Assembly: GCF_023065955.2 (NCBI RefSeq)
Contig: NW_026622764.1
Location: forward strand, 46,941,833 to 47,005,832
Direction: 5' to 3'
Length of the DNA stretch: 64,000 nucleotides
From: Ursus arctos
Taxonomy: Eukaryota > Chordata > Mammalia > Carnivora > Ursidae
Both the position numbers and the translations under genes were made by a program. This document shows positions 12,131-23,701 of this stretch, one piece after another. Below the pieces are notes generated by a model. It made no database searches and was not told where the DNA came from. It saw nothing but the letters and a program-made list of their open reading frames with translations. Within the stretch, counting starts at the first letter, position 1, and every line of letters begins with the position of its first letter.

Positions 12131-12743
12131 ACAATCAAGAATTGAGCATACAATCCTAAACAGAATATTAACAAATTGAATTAACAAATTGAATGGACAA
12201 AAAACAATTACATACCATGACCAAATGTGATTTCTCCCAGTTATGTAAGAATGGTTCAACATTTGAAAATTATTTAATGTAATCATCAGCAGACCAAAAT
12301 AGAAAAATCACATGATCATATCAGTTGATACAGAGAAAGGATTTAACAAAACACAACACCCATTCATGATAAAAATTCTTGATAAACTAGGAATAAAGAG
12401 GAAGTTCCTCAACTTGATAAAGAATTTCTACAAAAAAATCTACAACTAACAACAGACTTAGTGGTGAGAAATGTGAAGCTTTCCCACTGGGATCAGTTAC
12501 AAAGCAAGGATGTCACCTCTCACCACTGCTTTTCAACATGTAGTGGACGTTCTAGCTAATGCAGTAAGACAAGAGAAGGAAAGAAAAGTATACAGATAGG
12601 GAGGAAGACATAAAAGTGTCTCTGTTTACAGATGATATGATTTCCTATGTAAAAAACTAAAAGAATCAGATTTTTTTTTTTTTACTAGAACAAATAAGCA
12701 ATTATGGCAAGGTGCAGAATATAAGGTTAATATATAACAAGTA

Positions 12744-12935
12744 GGGGCGCCTGGGTGGCACAGCGGTTAAGCATCTGCCTTCGGCTCAGGGCATGATCCT
12801 GGCGTTATGGGATCGAGCCCCACATCAGGCTCCTCCGCTATGAGCTTGCTTCTTCCTCTCCTGCTCCCCCTGCTTGTGTTCCCTCTCTCGCTGGCTGTCT
12901 CTATCTCTGTCAAATAAATAAATAAAATCTTAAAA

Positions 12936-12967
<32 letters not shown>
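12744..12967 (+). mobile_element. CAN/SINEC SINE, sense, young, inside old L1
   Basis: A near-consensus copy: head GGGGCGCCTGGGTGGCACAG, GGCGTTATGGGATCGAGCCC and an AAATAAATAAAATCTT tail that runs into A12 and (TA)n (12945-12966). AACAAGTA at 12736-12743 and 12968-12975 is the target duplication, possibly longer. It splits L1 sequence that joins up on either side. Confidence 0.96.
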
Positions 12968-13735
12968 AACAAGTAATCTTTTTCTTATATACCAGCAATG
13001 AACAAATGAAATCTGGATTTAAAAACATGATCCTATTTACATTAGCATCCCCAAAATGAAATATTTTGGTATAAATCTAACAAAATATGTATCTCTATAT
13101 TAGGAAAACTAGAAAATTCCAATGAATGAAATCAAAGAAGAGTTAAATAGGGAGATATTCTATGTTCATGAATTAGAAGACTCAATATTATCAACATGTC
13201 AGTTCTTCCCAGCCTGACCTACAGTTTCAATGCAATGCCAGTCAAAGCACCAACAAGTTACATTGTGGATATTGAGACAAAAGACCCAGAATAACCAACA
13301 CGGTATTGAAGTAAAACAAAGTTGAAGAACTGATGCTACCCAACTCCAAGATGTACTATAAAGCTACAGTAATCAAGTAATCAAGATAGTGTCAATTGTT
13401 AAAATAATAGACAGCTAGGTCAATGGAACAGAACAGAGAACCCGGAAGAAAAACCACATGAATATAGCCAGCTGATATTTCAAAAGGAGTAAAGGCAATA
13501 CAATGGACCATAGATAGTCTTGTCAAAAAAAGGTGTTAGAACAACTAGACATCCATATGCAGCAAACAGAACGTAGACACACACCTACACTCTTCACAAA
13601 AATTAACTCAGAGTAGATCACACACCTAAATATGAAACATAGAATTATAAATCTCCTAGAGGATACATAGGAGAAAATCTAGATGACTTAGAGTAAGGTG
13701 ATGACTTTTTGGATATAACACAAAAGGCATGATAC

Positions 13736-14452
13736 ATGAAAGAAATAATTGGTAAGATAAATTTTATTAAAATTAAAAGCTTCTTTGTGAAAGACCATGT
13801 CAAGAGAGTTAGAAGAAAAGCCACAGACTGGCACAAAATATTTGCAAAAGACACATCTGATAAAGGACTATTATTCAAAATATATAAGAACTCTAAATAC
13901 TCAACAATAAGAAGACAAGCAACCTGATTAAATATTGAGCCAAAGACATTAACAGGCGCCTCACCAAAGAAAAGCAGCTAACAAATAAATAAGTGTATGA
14001 AAAGACACTTTTCATCATATGTCATTATGGAAAGGCAAATTAAACCAGCAGTGTGATATCACTAGACATTTGCTAGAATGCTCCAAATTTGGAACACTGA
14101 CAACACCAAATGCTGGCAAAGATGTGGGGAAACAGGAAATCTGATGTATTACTGGAGAGAGTGCAAAATGGTGCGGCCACTTTGGAAAATAGTTGGCAGT
14201 TTCTTATAAAACTAAATATACTTATACCATATGATTCAGCAAATGCTCTTTGGCATTTACCCAAAGGATGTGAAAATGTATGTCCATGCAAAAACATGCA
14301 CATGGGTATTTATAGCAGCTTTATTCATAATTGACAAAACTTGGAAGCAACCAAGATGCTCTTCAGTAGGTGGCTGGATAAATATACTGTGGTACGCCCA
14401 AACAATGGAATATCATTCAGCACTAAAAAGAAATAAGCTTTTCAAACCATAA
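13736..14452 (+). pseudogene. Decayed L1 ORF2 C-terminal part
   Basis: Fragments of the ORF2p C-terminal region are readable in shifting frames. They include a FIKIKSFFVKDHVKRVRRKATDW-like stretch (13736-13927), IYPKD and NMHMGIYSSF-type pieces (14110-14334) and FIAALFIIDKTWKQP to YAQTMEYHSALKRN (14231-14452). Several frameshifts and stops show an old, dead copy. Confidence 0.85.
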
Positions 14453-15098
14453 AAAGACATGGAGGAAACTTAAATGCATATTACTTGGTGAAAGAAGCCA
14501 ATCTAAAAAGGCTACATGTTGTATGATTCCAACTATATGACATTCTATAAAAGCAAAACAATGGAAACAGTAAAAATATGAGTGGTTGATAGGGTTGTAA
14601 TAGGAGGGAGGGTTAAATAGGCAGAGCACAGAGGATCTTTAGGGCAGAGAAAATACTCTACATGATATTAAAATGGTGGATACATGTCATTATATTTTTG
14701 TCCAAAAGTACAGAATATAAAACACCAAGAGTGACCCTAATGTAAGCTATGGACTTCCTGTGATTATGATTTGTCAATATAAGTTGATCAATTGTAACAA
14801 ATGTACCACTGGTGGAGGATGGCAACAATGGGGGAGCCATGCATGTGTTGGAGGAAGGGTTATCTGGGAAATCGTTAAAATTTTGAAGTGAATTTAAAAT
14901 GTCTCTAAAAAAACCAAAGTAATAAAAAAATTAAGGACACATCTTGTGTGCATCTCCATAAGATCATACCTGATGTTATGGAAGGGCTTTGGTTTGCATT
15001 TCATGAATAATGATTAGTTATAATGCTGACATAAAATTAGTCTTATTGTGTCTTTCATTTGTTTAATTATGTCATCTTCTAATGACGATGCCATTTCT

Positions 15099-15299
15099 TT
15101 TTTTTTTTTTAAAGATTTTATTTATTTATTTGACAGAGATAGAGACAGCCAGCGAGAGAGGGAACACAAGCAGGGGGAGTGGGAGAGGAAGAAGCAGGCT
15201 CATAGCAGAGGAGCCTGATGTGGGGCTCGATCCCATAACGCCGGGACCACGCCCTGAGCCGAAGGCAGACGCTTAACCGCTGTGCCACCCAGGCGCCCC
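15099..15299 (-). mobile_element. CAN/SINEC SINE, antisense, young type
   Basis: T12, AAAGATTTTATTTATTTATT, the GCCAGCGAGAGAGGGAACAC body and the head complement GTGCCACCCAGGCGCCCC. The duplications GACGATGCCATTTCT (15084-15098) and GATGATGCCATTTCT (15300-15314) differ at one base. Close to the consensus of the youngest copies here. Confidence 0.97.
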
Positions 15300-15314
15300 G
15301 ATGATGCCATTTCT

Positions 15315-15735
15315 AAAGAGGAACTCCTTTAGATTACTGGAAATGCTGAAAGTATCCAATTTTTAATCTCTGATAAGGATTTCCCCCCCTTTCTCTATGC
15401 AAAGCTTACAATTCCTAAGGACTTATCTAACAGGGGTGGGAAGATACACATACTTTTAAAATAACTTTCTATTGTATATGTCAATAAATGCAAATAGTAC
15501 ATACTGTACTTAAGGTCTCTTATATCATGGTTTTTTAGATTGCCAGACTTATTGCTTCTGACTCTCAACATGATGGAAGGATGAGAGGGTGCAGAAAAAG
15601 TTATTAAAAGGCAGAAAATATCACAGCTAACTGTCAATCAAGACTAAACAGGAAGAGGGATTGCCATCCGTGTAGGCTAAATTCCCAAAGTAACTGTCCC
15701 TTAAGGGGAGTATGATCTTTTTCCCCTTTCTTTTG
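15315..15735. other. Unique DNA between two antisense SINEs
   Basis: No repeat or exon recognised. The minus-strand open frame at 15395-15637 has no recognisable motif. Confidence 0.5.
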
Positions 15736-15751
15736 AGAATGGAATTTCTTT

Positions 15752-15952
15752 TTTTTTTTTTTTAAGATTTTATTTATTTATTTGACAGAGCTAGAGACAG
15801 CCAGTGAGAGAGGGAACACAAACAGGGGAAGTGGGAGAGGAAGAAGCAGGCTCCCAGCAGAGGAGCCCGATGCAGGGCTCGATCCCAGGACCCTGGGATC
15901 AGGCCCCGAGCTGAAGGCAGATGCTTAATGACTGAGCCACCCAGGTGCCCCA
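15752..15952 (-). mobile_element. CAN/SINEC SINE, antisense
   Basis: T-run, a GCCAGTGAGAGAGGGAACACAAAC body and a head complement ending GCCACCCAGGTGCCCC. The 16-bp duplications AGAATGGAATTTCTTT (15736-15751) and AGAGTGGAATTTCTTT (15953-15968) differ at one base. Confidence 0.96.
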
Positions 15953-15968
15953 AGAGTGGAATTTCTTT

Positions 15969-18029
15969 AACTCTGCAACATGTAGGGGTAAAAGGTGTGT
16001 AGGCAAAAATACCTATAAATGAAAGCCGTCTTGAAAAATCTTTCTTCTTAAATAGACTTATTCTTGTATGAGATTGCAATGTGTAGCTCTAGTGTCATTC
16101 CATAGCTTGTACTATAAAGAATAACATATAAATTGTCATTTCCAACTTCATAGTGAGGAGTGCTACATTTCACTAATATAAAAAACTGAGAGTGTCTCAT
16201 CCATTTTATTAATATGTTTTTAATGACACCTCATTTCCCAATCCATATGATGTATCTTTATTTAAGAGATGTATTTTCATTTAAGAGAAAATAATACTTA
16301 TGTAATTAAACTCACTGAAAGATAAAACTACTCTGGCCTTAGATCATCATATGAGTGATGCTATGTAGTAATTCTTTTTATTTATAAATAGATATATATT
16401 TGAACTAATAAGCAAAGTAAAGTTTAAATGGTAAGTTATGTGTTTTTCCTCTGATATTCATAGGTCATCTAAATCCATGTCATTTGACAGAACAGTCATA
16501 AAAAAGGGTAACAGCATGTTGCTTAGTTTATGTATTGCTTGAAAAAAAAAGAACAAATCAGAGGCAGTGTCTGTTCAGCTAAGGCTGAAGTATGAGTTTT
16601 AGTTAAGTGGCAAGCTGACAGGCAGGATCTCCTGCCTCAGAGCTCACTGATAGAACTCTAGCTGGATGGAGAACATGTGCAAAAGCAAACTCAAATAAAA
16701 CTTCAATGGTACCTTGAATAGGGAGAAATATCTTCATGTGTCTGAAGTCAAAGAATGCAACCGTAACAGGCATATCATGATCTACTTCACTGGGCAGAAA
16801 TGCCTTGTGAAACAAACATCAAAGAATGCCACATCACATTATGAAATTATTTTGTGCAAGCTAGTAAATAGAAACAAAGTAAATTAAAAATAGGAACATC
16901 CTAATGATCACAGCAATATTTTGAATGTGGATATGAGAATCTACATATGGCATGAGCCAGTGAAAGGAAATATTAGTTTGCTTAACAAAATTTTGTATTT
17001 TTTAAATGTAGTAAATTACATTATCATTTTATTTTATTTTATATTACCATTTTAGAACTATTGTCCTTTTGTCAACATATCTCTGGATCTATGAATACAT
17101 TTATTTCCCTAAGGATTGCTTTCTTATCATATTCATTTTTTTTAACTTACATGTTTTTCTAATCATGGTCAGTTCGTTAAATACTGTGTATTTGCCTGTG
17201 ATGAGGTAAGAAAAGTGATGAAGATACTTGCAGAAGCCATTCTGAACACCTGTTTAGCATATTCTCAGAGAAAAAGTTTACTAGAACCATAACAGAACAG
17301 TGGAATACTAAAGTAAGTCAATGTACAGTTGAATGGGGGAGGAAGCAATTGAGAAACTAACAACAATGTAGGCTGGTACTGCACAATTAGCTGGGTAGTA
17401 TCGTTCAAGTACCATAGGGGATTTGATGTATAATGTGACGCACTCAGGTAATAGAATGTGTTGAATCTGACAAGCAACAACCCTCCTATGGTAGTACACA
17501 ATCTATTTACTCCCAAATGGACTGAGCTATCATTTGGAAATACAGTATCAAATTCTGCTTGTGAGGGAGGACTGTGACAAGGGATGAAGACAGAATTATA
17601 ATGAAACAGACTATCAGCTCAGGGTCAAAATTCAGAAGAGTCATGATGGCAAGGCAGTGACAATGAAGAACTGTGGTTCTTCAGATTTGTTAAAATGCAG
17701 GCAGTATAGGAACATCAAAAAAATACATTAGTGATATGGGTTTCATTGCAGAACACCTATGCCAAATACATAATGGTGGTGCCAGTTTAAATGTAATGTA
17801 TTTGTCCCTCCTTGGCCGATATAGACGGAAGGTTTCTGGTTATGCATGAACTTCAGAAAAATTGTTCCTAGTTACGTTTCTTAGAGTGAATAATTTGTTT
17901 TCTACCAAGATTGTGGATGAGCTGGATGATGCTGATCCAATACACATACGTGGAATACTATTATAGTCGTTTGACTATAGAGATCAACTATAGTTATACT
18001 GAGAGTTAAAGAAACAGAAAAGTCTGGAC
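15969..18029. other. Unique DNA, no recognised feature
   Basis: About 2 kb without recognised repeats. The 16603-16815 minus-strand frame (70 codons, slightly higher G+C) and the overlapping minus-strand frames at 17265-17516 have no motif I can name. Their significance is doubtful. Confidence 0.45.
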
Positions 18030-18230
18030 CAGCACTGTAGGATGCAAATATATGAATAGGTGGAATTGTTCTATATCTGTACTATGCATTACAAAATACC
18101 CATGAGCCACATGTTGCTGTTGAGAACTTGAAATGTGGTTAGCTTGTTACAGTGAATTTTTAATGGCATTTAAGTTCATTTTCATTTTATAGAGCCACAG
18201 ATGGCTACCTCTTTGGACAGAGCAGCTCTA
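18030..18230 (+). mobile_element. MER58-like hAT-Charlie DNA transposon relic
   Basis: It opens with CAGCACTGTAGGATG. TGTTCTATATCTGTACT, GAGCCACATGTTGCTG and AACTTGAAATGTGGTTAG follow, and it closes with AGAGCCACAGATGGCTACC and TTGGACAGAGCAG. This order matches a common short hAT element with a palindromic core. The family name is from memory and uncertain. Confidence 0.55.
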
Positions 18231-18300
18231 GAACATAAAGTTAAAACAACTAGAAAAGAACAGTTTATCAGATAATGGAGTTAAAAGGCAACAGTTTAGC

Positions 18301-18540
18301 AGGGACTTTGATCTTAAAAACAAAAAAATTATATGTATATAATTGTTATGTATATTATATATAACATAAAATTTATATATATATAAATTATATATATAAT
18401 ATACAGGGACTTTGGTCATATAAACAAACAAAAAATTATATATATAATTTATATATATTATATATAACAAAACTTATATATAAAAGTTATATATATAATA
18501 TACAGGAACTTTGGTCTTACAAATAAAAATATATATATTT
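18301..18540. repeat. Diverged tandem repeat, unit about 100 bp, AT-rich
   Basis: Three units each begin GGGACTTTG-like: GGGACTTTGATCTTAAAAAC at 18302, GGGACTTTGGTCATATAAAC at 18406 and GGAACTTTGGTCTTACAAAT at 18505. Each is followed by an A-run and (TA)-rich DNA ending ATATAATATACA. Spacings are 104 and 99 bp. Confidence 0.85.
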
Positions 18541-18673
18541 GTTAAATATATATATTTGTTAATATATATAATATACACATATATAATTAATTATATATTT
18601 AATTATAATTCATTAAATATAATTTGTATATTAATCATATATAATTAATATATAATATATATTTAATGAATTA

Positions 18674-18722
<49 letters not shown>
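18540..18722. repeat. AT-rich domain with palindrome and (AT)n microsatellite
   Basis: Almost pure A/T. A perfect inverted repeat of about 22 bp lies at 18600-18621 and 18658-18679 with a 36-nt spacer. An (AT)n run of about 22 units fills 18678-18722. The DNA should melt easily and could extrude a cruciform. Confidence 0.9.
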
Positions 18723-18724
<2 letters not shown>

Positions 18725-19600
18725 TTTTTTTTCATCCTGACCAGAAGTTCAAAGTTAGGTATTCAGGTGTTATTTCAGAAGTTCATAAATTTTACCAGAA
18801 GCCTAAATACCTCTCATCTTTGGCTCTACCATGAGGGTGTCCAAGTGTAGGTCTTCATGGACGCATACTGTTTTCAGAAACTCTGAGAATAAGATCCTTA
18901 TTTAAAATATCTAAATGGGGAAAGGAAAGAGTGGGGTTTTTCATATCTCCATCTTTATATTAGAAAGGAAAACCTTTCTTAGAAGATAGCTCACAAACTT
19001 AATTTACATGTTGTTTATTGTATCAATCCACATAGGCAGAACGGGCTACAGAGGCTAAAGGGGATTGACTGACACTTTCACATTGAATCATGGGAGAGAG
19101 GCTCATACAAAAGGGAAAAAAGAGGAAGAACTGTTGAGTAGGGCACCAATGGTGTCTTCTAAGTGTATTATTAATCCTGAAGAAAATCTCAGCTAGGTAG
19201 ACGAAATGAAAAAAAGAAAAAAAGAATAAAATGTAAAAATACTTCAATAGAAATATAAAAATGTACCGAGGGCTTCCCTCAGTAGGCAAGAATGAAAGAT
19301 GGCTTTTCAGTACTTGAGAAAAGGACTCTAAAAGGTATAGAGTATGGCTAATTTAGACTGAGACACATAGTATGTAGTGAGGAGTAGAAAGATAAAAACC
19401 TGGGAGGGCTTGCTTAGAGTTAGATCAGCTAAACCATGTATGTCAAGATAAATATATGCACATCAGATCAGAAATGGTGTGTAAGTGCTGAGCAGTTTTT
19501 AGTGGAGAATGATACCATTACATTACTTATTGATTACCATGATGTGTACCAAAGAGTAGGGTGTGCAAAAACTTCTCATGCTTACAAATACCCCTAACCC
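18723..19600. other. Unique DNA, no recognised feature
   Basis: No repeat or exon recognised. The 88-codon minus-strand frame at 19023-19289 is rich in Phe and carries no motif. Confidence 0.45.
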
Positions 19601-19609
19601 CAAATTGGC

Positions 19610-20125
19610 ACCCCCTTTTCATTTCCAGCTTTATTTTACTCAGTAGCAATTATCTTGAGCCCCACACAACATGCTATGATCCACCTGCAAAATCCTCCCT
19701 GGTTATTTGACTATTCTCTCCCTCACTTACTCTGCTCAAGCCACAGTGCTCTCCTTTCTGTTTGACACACATGCCAGTCATCTCTCGCCTTGGGGCATTT
19801 GCAATTGTTATCCATTCTATTTGAAAGACTTTATCTCTAGATAGTACATGACTTAATCCTATGTAGGTATTTATCAAGTTGAGTCTCATAGGAACCATCT
19901 CAAAACAGCATATTTAATATTACAATCACCACCCTCCCTAACCTAGCAAATTCTATATACATTTCTATCTTTGACAATTCTTCTCATTGAAAATACTTAT
20001 TTTGGTTAATATTCTAGATATTGTACCAAATGAAAATTCTATAAAGGATATTGTCTGTTTTGCTCACTGCTGTCTACCCATGTTAAGCACATAGCAGGTT
20101 CCCTATAAATATTACTTGAAAGAAT
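19610..20125 (+). mobile_element. L2 LINE 3' part, sense
   Basis: CTGCTCAAGCCACAGTGCTCTCC, then CACATGCCAGTCATCTC and CTTGGGGCATTTGCAATTG. The end has TTGTCTGTTTTGCTCACTGCTG, then AAGCACATAGCAGGTTCCC and ATAAATATTACTTGAAAG. This is the order of the ancient L2 3' end. It is diverged and its reading frame is lost. Confidence 0.75.
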
Positions 20126-21830
20126 ATATTCACTTTTCATAGCAACCATATGCCTGTAACTATCTCTTGTTTACTAATAAGGTCCTTTAGATTGAGATTT
20201 TATGTTATTTGTTTATTTCAGGCTTAGCATTTTCTGTTTTATAAGACCTAGGCAAAAAATTATTAATAAGCAAGCTGTGTTGGCAGACTCTGCAAACTAG
20301 TGATATAGTAGATCATATGTGGTCCAGCTATGAGCTTTATCTGGCTCTGGTAATATTGATTTAAAAAGTAAATTATTAACCAAAATTTTAAAATAAATAT
20401 ATTTGAATTTAAACTCCATAAGTAAGTAGTAAAACTGGGTCTACTTTCCCTCATGGTAATAATCAGTTAATGTCAACTATTAGCTTCCTAATCTAGATGG
20501 GGCATATGCTCAGCAGTTAAAAATAGCCCCTTTCCCCAACTCATTTTATTCATTTATATTCTTTGACTTTCTTTCTTGATAATTTAGTTTGTAACCTCTG
20601 GTATAATTAATGGAAAATTTAAGACGAATGCGAAAATATTCTTTGCACCAAGTATTAGAATCTTTTTCAGAGGAATTAGTTTTAATTACTTCTATTTTAA
20701 AATGAAATATTACTATTTGTTGATAGAAGAACTTTACTCTTACTGTATTAATGTGTATATTTTGATAATATTTATAATTATTTTGTTTGTCAGTTCAACA
20801 TATTAGCCAACTCAATACATTAATTAACTTCAGCTCTCTAAATTAATTAAATCTACAACATCACAAAGTCCTGTTGTCTTTAATTGGTAAATGGCCTTAA
20901 GAAAATCTGGGCAGGAAACACATGAACACAGCAACAGGATTGGGAGGCTGGAAAACACAAATAGCGGTTGCTCAACTTGAAATATTCTTCAGTCTTAATA
21001 TTTTTCAGTACATTTCAGAGGGCATACAGTGCTGTGACTGTTTTGCAGTGTAAGCTGAAAATACATTTGAAGGAATTCAAAAATGTATTGTGCGTCACAG
21101 TGAGAAGGTACTTGCGTGTTTACTCACCCAACAAACACCAAGGCAGGCCAACTGTTTTTCCTGGCTCCAACCCAGATTCAGTCTCTTCGTATTAGAAACT
21201 TTCTAAGACCATGACTATACCTCCTGAAAGTAAGAAACATTCAAGGGAGTGACCTAAATTTTACTGTGCATCTGCATGTTTAGAAGGATGTGCAATGTTT
21301 GAAATTCGTTAATGACATTGATCTGATAAAGAAGATAGAAGAGTGATTCAGAAAGCTGTATTTATAGGATCAAATGTCCTTAAGAAGGTAAAAAGGTAGA
21401 TGATTCTAAAGCCCATGAATGAGGACAGACTCTGACTTGAGTTCAGGGACGCAGGAAGGAAGGCAGAGGACATGGATAAGATGCAGGTGGTTTGATACAC
21501 TTGGTGTGGGGAAGATGAAGTCATTACTGTGCAACTAAGTTTATATCTGTTATCAGTTTCTGTGTAGATACCTATTGCAATACCCATATTTGAGAGAAAT
21601 ACAAGTCAGTGTCACCCATTTAGAGTGAGAAGTGAGAGACAGTGTTGGAGGTTTGAGGGGGAAAGAAATAGTGTAAAAATAGATGTTATAGAATGTGGGA
21701 GAGCACACATCATAGGGAAGGACAATACAATTCTGGGCAATGTTGAGTTAGTATTTGAGATTTTTGATGATGAATTAGAGATCACTCAACATGAATGTTA
21801 ATTTCCCCAGCTACAGATGGTTGTGCAGGT
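20126..21830. other. Unique DNA, no recognised feature
   Basis: No repeat or exon recognised. The 21348-21587 and 20968-21195 frames show no recognisable domain. Confidence 0.45.
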
Positions 21831-21839
21831 GCTGGTATA

Positions 21840-21995
21840 GACTAGGCTAACTGTAATCACTAATGATTATTGTAGTAATTGTTGTACTAAGTATTTTAAA
21901 TATATAAACTCATTTATGACAACATGCTCAGATAGGTATGATAATCAAATCAATATTACACATAAGATACAGAGATTGAACTCTTACAAATTTTG
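21840..21995 (-). mobile_element. Possible MIR relic, antisense
   Basis: TACTAAGTATTTTAAATATATAAACTCATTTATGACAAC and the later AAGATACAGAGATTGAACT order resemble the complement of the MIR/L2-related 3' region. Highly diverged. Confidence 0.4.
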
Positions 21996-23228
21996 GGTTT
22001 AGACAATGTGAGATATGGAGGGAGAGAGAAGTAAGATACTAAGAGTGTGAGGAATGGAGTGATTCCCACAGCCAATGAATGACAGAATTTAAGTAGAGAA
22101 TGGAATTCTTTATATCTAGATACAAGATGTAACACAGTTATTATTTTTATATTTTTTTCAAATAAGTAGCTGATGTGAAATACTAAAAGATATTTGGAGG
22201 TGAGCCAGTCAAGGAACAGTGAGACCAGGAGTAGCAGGGAAAGAAAGGAAAATAGTGGAAAAGGGGACGTAATCTTTACTCCATAGTAGATATAGAAAGG
22301 GCAATGGTGGGAAAAGAGGGGTGATCTTTGATGAATGTCGAGGAATAACTAGGGAAATCATCACTGACTGTTGCAAATCAGTTTTCTAATTTATTTAAAT
22401 TTTGAATCACTCATCAAGTAAGCTATATTAAAAATGAGATATTTTAAAACCTCTAAGTAGTTTTGGAAATTCCCTCGGGATTGGTTGCTAATTCAATATG
22501 GTAGTGTTTTATGTGAATACCGTGAGGCATGTTGACGATAATAGTATATTTGAATGCAGATGTGTAGTTTATCAGCAATATCATATTCTACAGGAGCTAT
22601 GTTTCTCTGTTCAGGATAACATAAAACAACATATAGTGAACTGACAACTATTTGAAAGTTTCTTGAATCAAAGGGAAGGTTGAAAATTCTTCCAGGAAAA
22701 AACAGAACCCAGGCAGTTCCACATAGTCTTAGAAGAAGAAATAATTCATCAGTTTTGCCTACATGTATCCACTGAAGACATTTCAACTTTTGTTGTATTT
22801 CCTCCTCACTTGTATCATTAATTTTTTTAAAGTTCACTGGCCCAAGCTGTAGTGGTGAGAGGAAATCACCAGGTGAAACGTCACCAGGGCCCTCAGTATG
22901 AACTATATAATGCTAGAGTAATGCAACTTTAAAGTTCCAGTGACTTAATATAACAAAAGCCTATGTTTCACTTGTATGACATGTCCAAAGATTGTTGGCA
23001 ATGCAGTTATGCTTATATATATTCCATCTACTTATATTGCATTGACTAAATCAAGTCACATGGTCTTGCTTAACATCAAGGAGGACACTTTCCCAGTAAG
23101 AAAGAAGATCTTACTGAGTTCCAGTGATTTCTGTCACAGACACCTGTACCTTCTAAGAGTGACCAATGTAGTGAATTGCTGTGCCTTGAAAAAGGGCAAT
23201 GGGTGCTGAGAAACAGCTTTTTACTATT
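21996..23228. other. Mostly unique DNA
   Basis: No certain feature. On the minus strand a frame stays open for about 138 codons (roughly 22906 to 22493), including TSEEEIQQKLKCLQW. I do not recognise it, and an open run of this length can occur by chance in 64 kb of AT-rich DNA. Confidence 0.4.
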
Positions 23229-23241
23229 GCAAATATTTTTA

Positions 23242-23280
23242 TTTTTATTTTTTTAATGATTTTTTATTATATTCTGTTAG
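23242..23280 (-). mobile_element. Minute L1 3'-end insertion, antisense
   Basis: A T-rich stretch followed by TAATGATTTTTTATTATATTCTGTTAG equals only the last 25-30 bp of the young L1 3' end seen at 9570 and 47325, then stops. It is flanked by GCAAATATTTTTA at 23229-23241 and 23280-23292. This looks like an extreme 5' truncation. The last G may belong to either part. Confidence 0.75.
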
Positions 23281-23292
23281 CAAATATTTTTA

Positions 23293-23464
23293 AAAATTGA
23301 GATTTAGATTTAATATGTGATTGATACATAGGGTACTTATTTTATATCCATTTTATACAGGTGGACATATAAAGAAAAATAAATTCATTTTCCCCAGGTC
23401 TTGAATGGCATAGTCCATGTTTCTTGGAATGCTTTCACTGCTTCTTGGTTAAATAAAGTTTCTT
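23293..23464. other. Unique DNA
   Basis: Short unique stretch between the minute L1 insertion and the next SINE. Confidence 0.5.
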
Positions 23465-23480
23465 AAATCCATGAAGTTCA

Positions 23481-23685
23481 GGGGCACTGGGGTGGCTCAG
23501 TCAGTTAAGTGTCTGACTCTTGATTTTGGCTCAGGTCATGATCTCAGGGTTGTAAGATAGAGCCCAACATCGGGCTCCACGCTCACCTTAAGATTCTCTC
23601 TCTCCCTCTCCCTCTCCCTGTGCCCCTCCCCTCTCAGCTTTCTCTCTCTCTCTCTCTTTCAAGAAAATAAAATAAATAAATAAAT
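23481..23685 (+). mobile_element. CAN/SINEC SINE, sense, older type
   Basis: Head GGGGCACTGGGGTGGCTCAG with GACTCTTGATTTTGGCTCAGG, a body of (CT)-rich runs (23590-23660) and an (AAAT)n tail. The duplications AAATCCATGAAGTTCA (23465-23480) and AAATCCACGAAGTTCA (23686-23701) differ at one base. Confidence 0.96.
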
Positions 23686-23701
23686 AAATCCACGAAGTTC
23701 A

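Larger units (their letters stand above)
12135..14935 (+). mobile_element. Old L1 3' half, sense, interrupted by a SINE
   Basis: ORF2-like DNA starts with the AATCCTAAACAGAATATTAAC and ACCATGACCAAATGTGA blocks, passes through GATAAACTAGGAATAAAGAGG, and continues to the C-terminal AACCAAGATGCTC and AATGGAATATCATTCAGC blocks. It ends in a 3' UTR with CAATTGTAACAAATGTACCACT and GGGGGAGCCATGCATGTG, typical of L1MB/L1MC-age elements. The SINE at 12744-12967 is a later insertion. A tandem 12-bp duplication (ACAAATTGAATT, about 12171-12194) sits near the start. Confidence 0.88.

Noticed and set aside
12744..12820. tRNA-like heads of the SINEs as functional tRNA genes
   Set aside because: They retain promoter-like boxes but not a full cloverleaf, and continue into a SINE body and tail.
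15774..16079. 101-codon minus-strand frame crossing a SINE
   Set aside because: Most of it is SINE sequence read through; the remainder has no recognisable domain.
18228..18470. Tyr/Ile-rich minus-strand frame
   Set aside because: It is the translation of TA-rich tandem repeat DNA.
22493..22906. Open minus-strand frame of about 138 codons
   Set aside because: Base composition equals the AT-rich background and one such run is expected by chance in a window this size; no motif is recognised.
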